Assembly (NCBI RefSeq): GCF_016107525.1
Contig: NZ_JABASR010000008.1
Location: 62,001 to 126,000, forward strand
Direction of reading: 5' to 3'
DNA: 64,000 nucleotides
From: Psychrobacter aquimaris
GTDB lineage: Bacteria > Pseudomonadota > Gammaproteobacteria > Pseudomonadales > Moraxellaceae
Below the pieces are notes generated by a model that saw only the letters and a program-made list of their open reading frames with translations, was not told the origin of the DNA and did not search any database. Below are positions 55,492-64,000 of the stretch, piece after piece (positions within the stretch are counted from its first letter, which is position 1; the number at the start of each line of letters is the position of its first letter). Both the position numbers and the translations under genes were made by a program.

Positions 55492-56748
55492 TTACTGGTT
55501 TTTTTCGTAAACTGGTAACTCTTTGCAGATTGCTTCTACTTTACCGCGTACTTCAGTTGCTACGGCTTCGTCACCGCGGCTGTCTAACACGTCACAGATC
55601 CAACCTGCCAAATCGGCCGCTTGCGCTTCGTTGAAGCCGCGAGTAGTAATGGCTGGCGTACCGATACGAATACCAGATGTTACGAACGGCGATTTTGGAT
55701 CATTCGGTACGGCGTTTTTGTTCACAGTGATGTGTGCGTCACCAAGCCATTTGTCCGCTTCTTTACCAGTCATTTCTTGCTTCACTAGGCTGATCAGCAT
55801 GAGATGGTTTTCAGTACCACCAGAGATGATTTCATAGCCACGCTCTTGGATGACTTTTGCCATTGCTTGTGCGTTTTTCACGACTTGCTGCTGATAAGTT
55901 TTGAAGTTGTCTTCTAACGCTTCTTTAAAGCAAACTGCTTTTGCCGCGATGACATGCATCAACGGGCCACCTTGGTTGCCTGGGAATACGGCAGAGTTTA
56001 GTTTTTTGGCAAGTACTTCATCACGCGCCAAAATCATACCTGAACGTGGGCCACGTAGGGTTTTATGCGTGGTAGTTGTGACCACATCAGCGAAAGGTAC
56101 TGGGCTTGGGTAAACACCACCAGCGACCAGACCAGCTACGTGTGCCATATCGACCAATAAATACGCGCCGACTTCATCCGCGATGTCACGGAAACGCTGC
56201 CAATCCACCACTTGTGAATACGCTGAAAAACCAGCAATGATCATTTTTGGCTTGTGCTCACGCGCCAAGCTGTCTACTTGGTCATAATCGATAAGACCAG
56301 TACCATCTACCAATCCGTACTGTACAGCATTGTAGTTCAGACCTGAGAAGTTAATGTGTGCGCCATGAGTCAAGTGACCACCAGCGTCTAAGCTCATGCC
56401 TAGTACGGTGTCATTTGCTTCAAGTAAAGCTAAAAATACGGCAGAGTTTGCTTGACTACCTGAGTGTGGCTGGACGTTGACGTACTCAGCACCAAACAAC
56501 TCTTTTGCACGATCAATGGCCAATTGCTCAACAACATCAACATGCTCACAACCACCATAGTAACGCTTACCAGGATAGCCTTCAGCATATTTGTTGGTTA
56601 GATCTGTGCCTTGCGCTTCCATCACTGCTTGCGAGCAGTAGTTTTCAGACGCAATCAATTCAATATGGTTTTCTTGACGAACGCTTTCTGCAGCCATCGC
56701 TTCAGCAAGTACTGGATCAAAATCTTTGATAGAAATATCTTTAAACAT
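55492..56748 (-). CDS. glyA: Serine hydroxymethyltransferase
   Basis: The product is 418 residues, typical length. It shows [58 protein letters not shown] and the pyridoxal-phosphate Lys in [17 protein letters not shown]. It interconverts serine and glycine with tetrahydrofolate, the main source of one-carbon units. The gene is a single unit. A 17-bp dyad (AAGTACCG-T-CGGTACTT) about 90 bases upstream may be an operator. Confidence 0.98.
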   Translation of the reverse strand: MFKDISIKDFDPVLAEAMAAESVRQENHIELIASENYCSQAVMEAQGTDLTNKYAEGYPGKRYYGGCEHVDVVEQLAIDRAKELFGAEYVNVQPHSGSQANSAVFLALLEANDTVLGMSLDAGGHLTHGAHINFSGLNYNAVQYGLVDGTGLIDYDQVDSLAREHKPKMIIAGFSAYSQVVDWQRFRDIADEVGAYLLVDMAHVAGLVAGGVYPSPVPFADVVTTTTHKTLRGPRSGMILARDEVLAKKLNSAVFPGNQGGPLMHVIAAKAVCFKEALEDNFKTYQQQVVKNAQAMAKVIQERGYEIISGGTENHLMLISLVKQEMTGKEADKWLGDAHITVNKNAVPNDPKSPFVTSGIRIGTPAITTRGFNEAQAADLAGWICDVLDSRGDEAVATEVRGKVEAICKELPVYEKNQ

Positions 56749-57178
56749 AGTGATGTCCTAGGTAGTGACTGTCATTGAAAAGAAGCTTATAGGCTGCCCA
56801 CAATAAAACGATTACTGTGTCAACGTCGCTCAAAGTACCGTCGGTACTTCTACGCTCAGTTTTATGGTATGACCATTATTGTGAATTGAGTCTATTAGCA
56901 AAGATAAGTAGGAGTAAGCAGAGGCAATTGGCCTGTTATTAACTTGTCCAATTCGGCAATAAACTCGATACGCGTTGGCATCAAAATCATCGCTAAACAT
57001 TAAGTGTAACATGAAAATTTGTGCGGTGAGCGCAAAAAAACCTCACTGAAAGCTGAGTAAATTAAATGGCGATATAACGCAGATAAATAGCCAATAAAAT
57101 AAACGGTTTACCGATACCAGACTTCGCCTAGCATGTTTTTGGTCAGTAAATTATTAGTGATATCTATCTATTGACTGC
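56749..57178. other. Intergenic region upstream of glyA
   Basis: This 430-base region holds the glyA leader and operator-like dyad and the 3' side of ubiC. A 60-codon frame at 56830-57012 overlaps the dyad and has no family likeness, so I do not call it. I saw no glycine-riboswitch-like fold by eye. Confidence 0.5.
56833..56849. promoter_or_regulatory. Operator-like dyad upstream of glyA
   Basis: AAGTACCG and CGGTACTT are perfect 8-base arms around a single T, centred 93 bases before the glyA start. With a 1-base centre it cannot form a hairpin, so protein binding is more likely. Confidence 0.5.
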
Positions 57179-57697
57179 CTACTTAACGGGCATTTGACTG
57201 TCAGTAGTGACAAATGCCGGCAAGAAAGTTTCGCTGATCAGCAGCTGGCGACCATACCAATCATAACGTGTTTGCCGTTGCCAGCCCTCACTTGTCCGCT
57301 GGATAAAGCGCTGATGTGGCAAGGTGCGACTGCGTTTAAACAATACATAACCGATGGGTGTGGCTTTGAGCTGCGGTAGACGGCGGGCGTGACCTTTGAG
57401 ACTGGGTAACGGAAAGATACTTTGCGCGGCCACCCACGGGCGTGCGTCATTGCCATATAGCTGCGCTTCACGCACCCATGCTAGCATGGGACGATTCAGC
57501 ATGGCACCTGTGATATTCAACTGTTTTTTTTGTGCCAATGACAGTAACCGGTAACCTTCAAAGCTACGCTCCACGCGCAAGGGCTGCCCTGCTTTTACCT
57601 CTAACACGGCCGTGAGAGAGCCTGCGACATTGAGCCACGAGAGTAGCTCACTAGGAGGAGATAAATGGGTAGGACAAAAGACTTGAGTGCTGGACAT
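57179..57697 (-). CDS. ubiC: Chorismate lyase
   Basis: The product is 172 residues, the usual length. The motifs ELLSWLNVAGSLTAVLE, LAWVREAQLYGNDARPWVAAQSIFPLPSLKG in shorter blocks, the LKATPIGYVLF strand and the final LLISETFLPAF match UbiC. The Arg in WVREAQLY and the Glu in SETFLPAF occupy product-binding positions. It converts chorismate to 4-hydroxybenzoate and pyruvate, the first step of ubiquinone synthesis. ubiA is not adjacent. The gene starts 63 bases after the GNAT-like gene and is probably co-transcribed. Confidence 0.92.
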   Translation of the reverse strand: MSSTQVFCPTHLSPPSELLSWLNVAGSLTAVLEVKAGQPLRVERSFEGYRLLSLAQKKQLNITGAMLNRPMLAWVREAQLYGNDARPWVAAQSIFPLPSLKGHARRLPQLKATPIGYVLFKRSRTLPHQRFIQRTSEGWQRQTRYDWYGRQLLISETFLPAFVTTDSQMPVK

Positions 57698-57760
57698 AGT
57701 TAACGGCTAATAGTGAAATAATAAAAAAGAAAAACGAGCGTTAGGCGTGTAAAACAGCCC

Positions 57761-59059
57761 CTAAGTATTGGTATCAAAGTCTGGCATATTATCTGCATTA
57801 AAGGGTAATGCCTCAAACGCTTGCTGACGATACTGCGCCATATGCTCACGGTCTTGGGCGCAAAAACTGGCGATAGCTGGTACAAAACGTGGGTCATAAA
57901 TACGGTGGATAGAGTGCGTTTTCGTTGGGATAAAGCCACGAACCAGCTTATGTTCCCCTTGCGTACCTGGATCAAAATATATTAACCCTTGCTCGATGGC
58001 AAACTCAATACCTTGATAATAGCACAGCTCAAAGTGTAAGCTATCGTACTCACCCAGTGCCCCCCAATAGCGACCGTAAAGAGTGGCATTTTCGCTATGG
58101 CGATCATCGTATAAGAACAAGCTACTAGCGATGATTTCTCCAGAGCCATCTAGCGCTTGTGCGAGCATTAAGTGCTCAGACATAGTCGCTGCCAGTATCA
58201 TAAAAAAATCTATCGTTAAATAAGGCTGTTGTCCACGTACTGCATACGTCATCACATAACAATGATAAAAGGCTTTCCAGTCCTCATCGGTAATGGCATC
58301 ACCGCATTTACGTTGGCATATGATGCCTTGCTCAGCAACCTTACGACGCTCAGCACGGATAGTTTTGCGTTTTTTGGCTTTTAGCGTCGCTAAGAATGCT
58401 TCAAAATCAGCAAACGGTTGGCAGTCTTGTAGCAAGTCTTTATTTTGCCATAAGAACTGACAGCCTTGTCGTTCTAGTATGGGCATATCAAGCGCGGGTG
58501 ATTCTAAACCATTGTCCTGAACTGCTAGCAAATGTGCTATCTCAATATCATTAGGCATAGATGCCGTCGCAATCGTAGCCAGCTCAGGCGTGACGAATAA
58601 TCCATGCCAGCTTGAGGCACCCACTTGCTGAGCAATATCGTCGACGCCCGCGATAGCTGCCTTTATAATATCGGTGGTTAATGTCTCACCTTTTGCCAAC
58701 CATAGCCGCTGACCCGTAATCGGTGTATAGGGCACGCTGGTGACCAGCCTTGGATAATAATCCACACCATAACGCGCGTAGGCTTCTGCCCATGAATGAT
58801 CAAAAACAAACTCACCGCGATGATGACCTTTTATAAATACTGGCATCACCGCGACAGGGTGTAGTGCAGTATCCTCAGCGTCATCGTCGACACGATGAAC
58901 CAAAATAAATATCGGTAGCCAACCTGCCTGCTCTCCAATCGCGCCCGTATCGGCAAGCGCTTGCCAAAAAGCAAATGACATAAAAGGAGTATCGGGCGTT
59001 TGCCAGTCTGTTTGACTCTGCCAGCTGGTATCATTGAGTAATGCATATTGTAAACTCAT
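57761..59059 (-). CDS. GNAT-fold acyltransferase, DUF482 / peptidogalycan type
   Basis: From ATG 59059 the product is 432 residues; a GTG at 59068 would add three. It contains LLNDTSWQSQ-type N-terminus, ALADTGAIGEQAGWLPIFI, PVFIKGHHRGEFVFDHSWAEAYARYGVDYYPRLVTSVPYTPITGQRL in shorter blocks, and later KRKTIRAERRKV, ALYGRYWG-like TLYGRYWGAL, and FDPGTQGEHKLVRGF. This matches the DUF482 (PF04339-type) family with a FemAB/GNAT-like fold. Function in bacteria is not established. It precedes ubiC, so a link to ubiquinone or envelope is only positional. Confidence 0.87.
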   Translation of the reverse strand: MSLQYALLNDTSWQSQTDWQTPDTPFMSFAFWQALADTGAIGEQAGWLPIFILVHRVDDDAEDTALHPVAVMPVFIKGHHRGEFVFDHSWAEAYARYGVDYYPRLVTSVPYTPITGQRLWLAKGETLTTDIIKAAIAGVDDIAQQVGASSWHGLFVTPELATIATASMPNDIEIAHLLAVQDNGLESPALDMPILERQGCQFLWQNKDLLQDCQPFADFEAFLATLKAKKRKTIRAERRKVAEQGIICQRKCGDAITDEDWKAFYHCYVMTYAVRGQQPYLTIDFFMILAATMSEHLMLAQALDGSGEIIASSLFLYDDRHSENATLYGRYWGALGEYDSLHFELCYYQGIEFAIEQGLIYFDPGTQGEHKLVRGFIPTKTHSIHRIYDPRFVPAIASFCAQDREHMAQYRQQAFEALPFNADNMPDFDTNT

Positions 59060-59795
59060 AATGCTCACTATTTATTTTTCTATGGGCGTAGTTTTTTATA
59101 CTTTGTTTCGTATACGACTAGCTTAGCAAAATTCTACTCATCCTCTGTCACAATTATGCTCTCATAGCTTTCAGATGAGACGAGTAAAACCGATAAAGAT
59201 GCGCTCTCGATAATAGTTATTATCACAGTAAAGTCATCTATAGTCTTATAGATGATTTTGTTTATCATCTCATTTCTAAAAGAGGATTGAAAATTGCTTA
59301 GTCATGACTCATAACTATGATGTGACTGGCAGTTTTTTGAATAATGACGGTATTAGGAATCGTTTTACGACGAATATTAGCGGGCAGTGTTTGTATAGAA
59401 AGGATGAAATTTTTTCAGATGACTGGTAGAATAAGGCTCTTAATAGCTTAATGTAATTAAGACATATTAGAAACAACCGAAAACACTACACATAGTTCAT
59501 TATGCGATATTGACATCGTATCAGATTTATAATCAGTTAACTATAATGTAGCGTCCGCACTCTATTTTCAAGTCATTCAGATGAGCAGGTCGTTCAGACA
59601 AGACAGTCAAACTGCCCGCTTAGCGACAGAAAAATCCTAAGCAGACTCGATGGTCTCCAAGAGACTGCCTATAAAAAATTAGCGATAAACTATTTAGTAT
59701 CATTGCATGGTCCATTATTACGTAAGAGCTGCATGGAATTATTAATTTATATTTGAGCCTTATTATTAATTACAACCAAAAGGAATGTCCACCAA
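59060..59795. other. Long intergenic region before icd (monomeric)
   Basis: This 736-base AT-rich stretch separates divergent genes. It contains TTGACA at 59510-59515 and TATAAT at 59528-59533 and 59542-59547, but with non-standard spacings. I see no coding frame, tRNA or repeat. A small RNA or long leader of the isocitrate dehydrogenase gene could lie here. Confidence 0.5.
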
Positions 59796-62015
59796 ATGTC
59801 AAAAATTATTTATACAAAAACTGACGAAGCACCAGCGCTAGCAACCTTATCATTTTTGCCGATAGTAAAAGCTTTTACTCAAACAGCAGGCATCGAAGTT
59901 GAAACCAGTGATATCTCTGTTGCTGCCCGTGTGTTGGCTGAGTTCCCAGATTATTTAACGGAAGAGCAGCGTGTTCCTGATAATCTAGCTGAGCTGGGTC
60001 GTCTGACTCAAGATCCAGACACCAATATCATTAAACTGCCTAATATCAGTGCTTCTGTTCAGCAGCTAAAAGCTTGTATCAAAGAGTTGCAAAGCAAAGG
60101 CTACGCTATCCCTGACTTTCCAGAGGATCCTAAGACAGAAGAAGAAGAAGAGATCCGTAAGCGTTATGGCAAAAGCTTGGGCAGTTCTGTTAACCCAGTA
60201 TTGCGTGAAGGCAACTCAGACCGCCGCGCGCCAAAAGCGGTTAAAAACTATGCACGCAAGCATCCACACTCTATGGGTGAATGGAAGCAATGGTCACAGA
60301 CACACGTATCACACATGCACAGCGGTGATTTCTATGCTGGTGAGCAATCTATCACCTTGGATAAAGCGCGTACCGTACGTATGGAGCGCGTGGCTGAAGA
60401 TGGCACTATTAATGTCTTCAAAACAGGCATTTCATTGCTGGATAAAGAAGTCATCGACTTGATGTTTATGAGCAAAAAATCATTGCTTGATTTTTATGAG
60501 CGCGAAATGGAAGACTGCCGCGAAGCCGGTATCTTGTTTTCATTGCATGTAAAAGCCACCATGATGAAAGTATCGCATCCTATCGTGTTCGGGCATGCTG
60601 TTAAAACCTATTATAAAGATGCTTTCAACAAGCATGGCGCTTTCTTTGACGAGCTAGGCATCAACGTCAATAACGGTATGGCCGATTTATACGACAAAAT
60701 CTCTACCCTTCCTGCCTCTAAACGTGAAGAAATTGAGCAAGACTTACATGCCTGTCAAGAGCATCGCCCACGCCTAGCGATGGTTGATTCATCAAAAGGT
60801 ATCACCAACTTCCATTCACCAAGTGACGTGATTGTTGATGCGTCTATGCCTGCGATGATTCGTTCAGGTGGCAAAATGTGGGGGGCTGATGGCAAAATGT
60901 ATGATTGTAAAGCAGTCATGCCTGAGTCTACTTTTGCCCGTATCTATCAAGAAATGATTAACTTCTGTAAATGGCATGGCAATTTTGATCCAACTACGAT
61001 GGGTACCGTGCCTAACGTTGGTTTGATGGCACAAAAAGCAGAAGAATACGGCTCACATGACAAAACGTTCGAAGCGAGCGATTCGGGTATGGCTCGTATT
61101 GTTGACGAAGAAACTGATGAAGTGTTGCTTGAGCAGTTTGTTGAAAAAGGTGACATCTGGCGCATGTGCCAAGTCAAAGATGAACCTATCCAAGATTGGG
61201 TGAAACTCGCCGTGCGCCGTGCGCGTGAATCAGATACGCCAGTTATCTTTTGGCTAGACCCTTACCGTCCACACGAAAACGAGCTAATCAAGAAGGTCGA
61301 AACTTACCTGAAAGAGTACGATACCGAAGGCCTGCACATTGAAATCATGTCACAGGTTCGCGCCATGCGTTATACACTAGAGCGCGTTGCCCGTGGTCTT
61401 GATACCATCTCTGCGACCGGTAATATCTTACGTGATTACCTAACGGATTTGTTCCCAATCCTAGAGCTTGGCACAAGTGCTAAAATGTTGTCAGTAGTAC
61501 CATTAATGAAAGGCGGCGGTTTGTTTGAAACAGGCGCGGGTGGTTCTGCACCTAAGCACGTTCAACAGTTACTAGAAGAGAACCATTTACGTTGGGATTC
61601 ATTGGGTGAATTCTTGGCCTTAACCGTCTCTTTAGAGCATCTGGCCACTCATGATGACAATGCCAAAGCCCAAATATTGGCAGATACGCTGGATACGGCG
61701 ACAGAAAAACTGCTGTTAAATGATAAAGGCCCTTCACGTAAAACTGGTGAGATCGATAACCGCGGTAGTCACTTCTATCTGGCGATGTACTGGGCTCAAG
61801 AACTGGCGGCACAAGACCAAGACGCTGATCTAAAAGCACAATTTACACCGCTTGCACAAAATCTTGAGAGCAATGAAGCCGCTATCGTTAAAGAGCTAAA
61901 TGAAGCTCAAGGCAAGTCTGTCGATATCAAAGGTTACTACTTAGCTGATGAAAAACTGGCAGAGCAAGTCATGCGTCCAAGCACCTTGTTCAATGAAGCA
62001 TTAGCCTCATTGTAA
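59796..62015 (+). CDS. Monomeric NADP-dependent isocitrate dehydrogenase (IDH-II)
   Basis: The product is 739 residues, the length of the monomeric enzyme. It starts [21 protein letters not shown] and contains [36 protein letters not shown] in shorter blocks. [41 protein letters not shown] [17 protein letters not shown], and [31 protein letters not shown] in shorter blocks are also present. These are signatures of the IDH-II clade. It oxidises isocitrate to 2-oxoglutarate with NADP+. Cold-living relatives often carry both isozymes, with the monomeric form the thermolabile one. AAAGGA lies 12 bases before the ATG. Confidence 0.97.
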   Translation: MSKIIYTKTDEAPALATLSFLPIVKAFTQTAGIEVETSDISVAARVLAEFPDYLTEEQRVPDNLAELGRLTQDPDTNIIKLPNISASVQQLKACIKELQSKGYAIPDFPEDPKTEEEEEIRKRYGKSLGSSVNPVLREGNSDRRAPKAVKNYARKHPHSMGEWKQWSQTHVSHMHSGDFYAGEQSITLDKARTVRMERVAEDGTINVFKTGISLLDKEVIDLMFMSKKSLLDFYEREMEDCREAGILFSLHVKATMMKVSHPIVFGHAVKTYYKDAFNKHGAFFDELGINVNNGMADLYDKISTLPASKREEIEQDLHACQEHRPRLAMVDSSKGITNFHSPSDVIVDASMPAMIRSGGKMWGADGKMYDCKAVMPESTFARIYQEMINFCKWHGNFDPTTMGTVPNVGLMAQKAEEYGSHDKTFEASDSGMARIVDEETDEVLLEQFVEKGDIWRMCQVKDEPIQDWVKLAVRRARESDTPVIFWLDPYRPHENELIKKVETYLKEYDTEGLHIEIMSQVRAMRYTLERVARGLDTISATGNILRDYLTDLFPILELGTSAKMLSVVPLMKGGGLFETGAGGSAPKHVQQLLEENHLRWDSLGEFLALTVSLEHLATHDDNAKAQILADTLDTATEKLLLNDKGPSRKTGEIDNRGSHFYLAMYWAQELAAQDQDADLKAQFTPLAQNLESNEAAIVKELNEAQGKSVDIKGYYLADEKLAEQVMRPSTLFNEALASL

Positions 62016-62097
62016 TTGAATAATGTGCCGACGTAGCAGATAACTGGGCTTAATTTTCTTTATCTATAAAGACTTTTGAATCCAGTTTAGGCAAAAT

Positions 62098-62137
62098 AAA
62101 AACACCGCTTAGGTCTCAGACTTAAGCGGTGTTTTTT
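62098..62137 (+). terminator. Terminator of monomeric icd
   Basis: AAACACCGCTTA and TAAGCGGTGTTT pair around a loop with a small inner helix (GTCTCAGAC), followed by T residues. Confidence 0.9.
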
Positions 62138-62141
62138 ATTC

Positions 62142-62179
62142 TTAAACAGAAAGTATTACTTTAAACAGAAGGTATTACT
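62142..62179. repeat. 19-bp tandem duplication
   Basis: TTAAACAGAAAGTATTACT is followed directly by a second copy with one base changed. Confidence 0.85.
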
Positions 62180-62217
62180 TTTAAAATGCCACTTATAAAC
62201 AGCAAAAAACTACTAAT

Positions 62218-62252
62218 AAAAAACCACCTACATGACTATAGATGGTTTTTTG
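62218..62252 (-). terminator. Terminator of dimeric icd
   Basis: AAAACCATCTA pairs with TAGGTGGTTTT (minus strand, wobble pairs), with T-run. It lies about 105 bases after the stop. Confidence 0.8.
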
Positions 62253-62254
62253 AC

Positions 62255-62302
62255 ATTGATATTTTCATTGATATTTTCATTGATACTTTTATTAATATCG
62301 AT
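62255..62302. repeat. 12-bp AT-rich tandem repeat
   Basis: ATTGATATTTTC occurs twice exactly, then as ATTGATACTTTT and ATTAATATCGAT. Confidence 0.7.
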
Positions 62303-62357
62303 AATTCTATTAATACTATAAAGTGCTGATAAATACGGATTCAGCTATATATCCACT

Positions 62358-63617
62358 TTAGGCATCCATGTGCTTGATAACCGCTTTACCAAACTCAGAA
62401 GTACTGAGCAAGATAGCATCTGGCATGAGACGCTCAAAGTCATAAGTGACCGTTTTATTGGCGATGGCACCTTGGATACCATTGATAATGAGATCAGCTG
62501 CTTCTATCCAGCCCATGTCTCGTAACATCATCTCAGCGGATAGAATCAATGAGCCAGGATTTACTTTATTCTGACCCGCATACTTAGGTGCTGTGCCATG
62601 AGTTGCCTCATAAACCGCAATTGCGCCGCCTTTGTTAGCACCTGGTGCAATACCAATACCGCCTACCTCGGCTGCTAGGGCATCAGAGATATAATCCCCA
62701 TTTAAATTTAGTGTCGCAACAACGGAATAATCCGCAGGACGCATCAAGATTTGCTGTAAAAAGGCATCAGCGATAACGTCTTTGATAATAATATCATTGC
62801 CTGTTTTTGGATTTTTTATCGTCATCCAAGGGCCACCATCCAATAATTCTGCATCAAAACGTTCTGCAGCCAGCTCATAACCCCAATCCTTAAAGGCGCC
62901 TTCAGTGAACTTCATGATATTGCCTTTATGCACTAAAGTCACACTGGGCAAATCATTATCGATAGCATGCTGAATGGCCTTACGCACTAGACGTTGCGAG
63001 CCTTCTTTGGATACTGGCTTGATACCGATACCACAATCATCATCGAAGCGGATCTTCGTAACGCCCATCTCTTCTTTTAAGAACTTAATGATTTTCTTAG
63101 CATCCTCACTGCCCGCTTTCCATTCGATACCTGCATAAATATCTTCTGAGTTTTCACGGAAAATGACCATATCTGTCAGCTCAGGATGTTGAACAGGACT
63201 TGGCACACCTTCAAACCAGCGAACTGGGCGCTGACAGACATAGAGGTCAAGCTCTTGACGTACCGCCACATTCAACGAGCGAAAACCACCGCCAACTGGT
63301 GTGGTTAACGGCCCTTTGATACTGATGACATAGTCTTTTAAAATCTCTAGCGTCTCGCTTGGTAGATAGTCACCATCGTATATTTTAGCGGCTTTTTCAC
63401 CGAGATAAGCCTCCATCCAAATGATAGATTTTTTGCCATGATAAGCTTTGTCTACTGCTGCATTGACCACTTTTATCATGACAGGCGTGATATCCACACC
63501 GATACCATCACCTTCAACAAACGGAATGATAGGATGATTGGGGACATTTAGCGACAGATCAGCGTTTACGGTAACCTTTTCTCCGTCTCTTGGGACGATA
63601 ACCTTCTCATAAGACAT
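62358..63617 (-). CDS. icd: Dimeric NADP-dependent isocitrate dehydrogenase (IDH-I)
   Basis: ATG 63617, 9 bases after AAGGAG, gives 419 residues; the frame is open 12 codons further without a site. It follows E. coli Icd closely: [43 protein letters not shown] in shorter blocks, [38 protein letters not shown] in shorter blocks, and [25 protein letters not shown] in shorter blocks. The phosphorylatable Ser of GGFRSLN is kept, so control by AceK-type kinase is possible. Lys and Tyr in [11 protein letters not shown] and Val in NKVNPGS match NADP specificity. It is convergent with the IDH-II gene. Confidence 0.97.
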   Translation of the reverse strand: MSYEKVIVPRDGEKVTVNADLSLNVPNHPIIPFVEGDGIGVDITPVMIKVVNAAVDKAYHGKKSIIWMEAYLGEKAAKIYDGDYLPSETLEILKDYVISIKGPLTTPVGGGFRSLNVAVRQELDLYVCQRPVRWFEGVPSPVQHPELTDMVIFRENSEDIYAGIEWKAGSEDAKKIIKFLKEEMGVTKIRFDDDCGIGIKPVSKEGSQRLVRKAIQHAIDNDLPSVTLVHKGNIMKFTEGAFKDWGYELAAERFDAELLDGGPWMTIKNPKTGNDIIIKDVIADAFLQQILMRPADYSVVATLNLNGDYISDALAAEVGGIGIAPGANKGGAIAVYEATHGTAPKYAGQNKVNPGSLILSAEMMLRDMGWIEAADLIINGIQGAIANKTVTYDFERLMPDAILLSTSEFGKAVIKHMDA

Positions 63618-64000
63618 GAATAGAACTCCTTGGTTGTATGTTAGATATCGCAAGCGTCATTGGCATTCTGTTATGCTAACCATTATATTATGATTATTTA
63701 TACCGCTTTAAACACGGGTTAGCTAAACTAAAAACTCTGAGCAATAGATAAGTTGCGATATGCTAATAAATGACTTAAAAAATTAATAAGTAAAATAGTG
63801 ACTCACTGAATAATTATTTATTGCCTTAACGATACTGTAAAAATCCCTTTAGCAAAATAGCATCCACACAGACTGTTATAATAACAAGCAAAATGACAAA
63901 GATACTTTATATAAAATCAACAAATTTACAGCTTATAGAGTTGATTTAAAAAAATAACGTTTTATTAGGGCGTGTCCTCATTCTAAAAATGCTGATAAAA
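63618..64000. other. Region upstream of dimeric icd, to window end
   Basis: This 383-base AT-rich region presumably holds the icd promoter. No open frame is seen. It ends with a partial MITE-like element. Confidence 0.5.
63965..64000. repeat. Left end of a second MITE-like element, cut by window edge
   Basis: TTAGGGCGTGTCCTCA and the next 20 bases match the left end of the 35947-36122 element with two substitutions, in the same orientation. Confidence 0.78.

Larger units (their letters stand above)
62016..62357. other. Intergenic region between the two convergent icd genes
   Basis: This 342-base region holds a terminator for each gene, a 19-bp tandem duplication (62142-62179) and a 12-bp tandem repeat (62255-62302). 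No coding frame is present. Confidence 0.6.

Noticed and set aside
56830..57012. 60-codon frame upstream of glyA
   Set aside because: No ribosome-binding site or recognisable product, and it overlaps an operator-like dyad.
59060..59795. Possible tRNA or structured RNA in the long gap before monomeric icd
   Set aside because: No cloverleaf pattern, T-loop consensus or strong nested hairpins could be found by eye.

Overview
The window is a contiguous piece of a gammaproteobacterial chromosome, most likely a Psychrobacter-type member of the Moraxellaceae. This is an inference from gene content: smc-zipA-ligA order, a monomeric plus a dimeric isocitrate dehydrogenase, a leucine-catabolism (liu) cluster and an AT-leaning base composition. 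No species can be named from the sequence alone. There are no rRNA or tRNA genes, no CRISPR array, no prophage and no complete insertion sequence. Mobile DNA is limited to a 176-bp MITE-like repeat, a decayed relative of it, a copy cut by the right edge and a possible end remnant.

Layout. 1-6.4 kb: the 5' part of a RarD-like permease divergent from an Lrp/AsnC regulator, three lipoproteins of unknown or tentative role, and a YgiQ-type radical SAM protein. 6.4-16.1 kb (mostly minus strand): an AT-rich DUF2971-like gene coupled to the end of ligA, then ligA, zipA, smc and a small membrane protein. 16.2-19.5 kb: a TauE/SafE exporter, divergent birA and coaX, and a TonB-C-domain protein. 19.6-30.5 kb (minus): the leucine/isovalerate pathway (isovaleryl-CoA dehydrogenase, HMG-CoA lyase, both methylcrotonyl-CoA carboxylase subunits, methylglutaconyl-CoA hydratase) behind two tandemly duplicated acyl-CoA synthetases that share a promoter and operator layout. 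30.8-35.7 kb: a rubredoxin-reductase-like flavoprotein and a gltIJKL-type glutamate/aspartate ABC transporter. 36-42 kb: hslO (Hsp33), a lipase-like hydrolase, a PhoX phosphatase with a clear Pho box, and a fumarylacetoacetase-family enzyme. 42.4-48.2 kb: a polar/basic amino-acid ABC system with one ATPase, three successive binding lipoproteins and two permeases. 48.6-56.7 kb: a small acidic lipoprotein, proA, a ribonuclease/barstar pair, gltS, small proteins, a class-I amidotransferase and glyA. 57-64 kb: ubiC with an upstream GNAT-like gene, and two isocitrate dehydrogenase isozyme genes that converge on each other.

The most unusual locus is 50941-52081. A cytoplasmic-type cold-shock domain is fused, through a basic linker and one membrane segment, to an RNase Sa/barnase-type ribonuclease with its catalytic residues intact. 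One base after its stop codon a barstar-type inhibitor begins. It reads as a membrane-anchored toxin with its immunity protein, or a regulated RNA-processing enzyme with its inhibitor. Other points of interest are the phased Pho box before phoX, the shared ATAC-N5-GTAT operators of the duplicated synthetases, the three tandem binding proteins followed by an internal terminator, and the MITE family with a conserved internal hairpin.

Coordinates come from reading the sequence. Start codons were chosen by ribosome-binding sites and signal-peptide position. Family names rest on recognised motifs, not on database searches.
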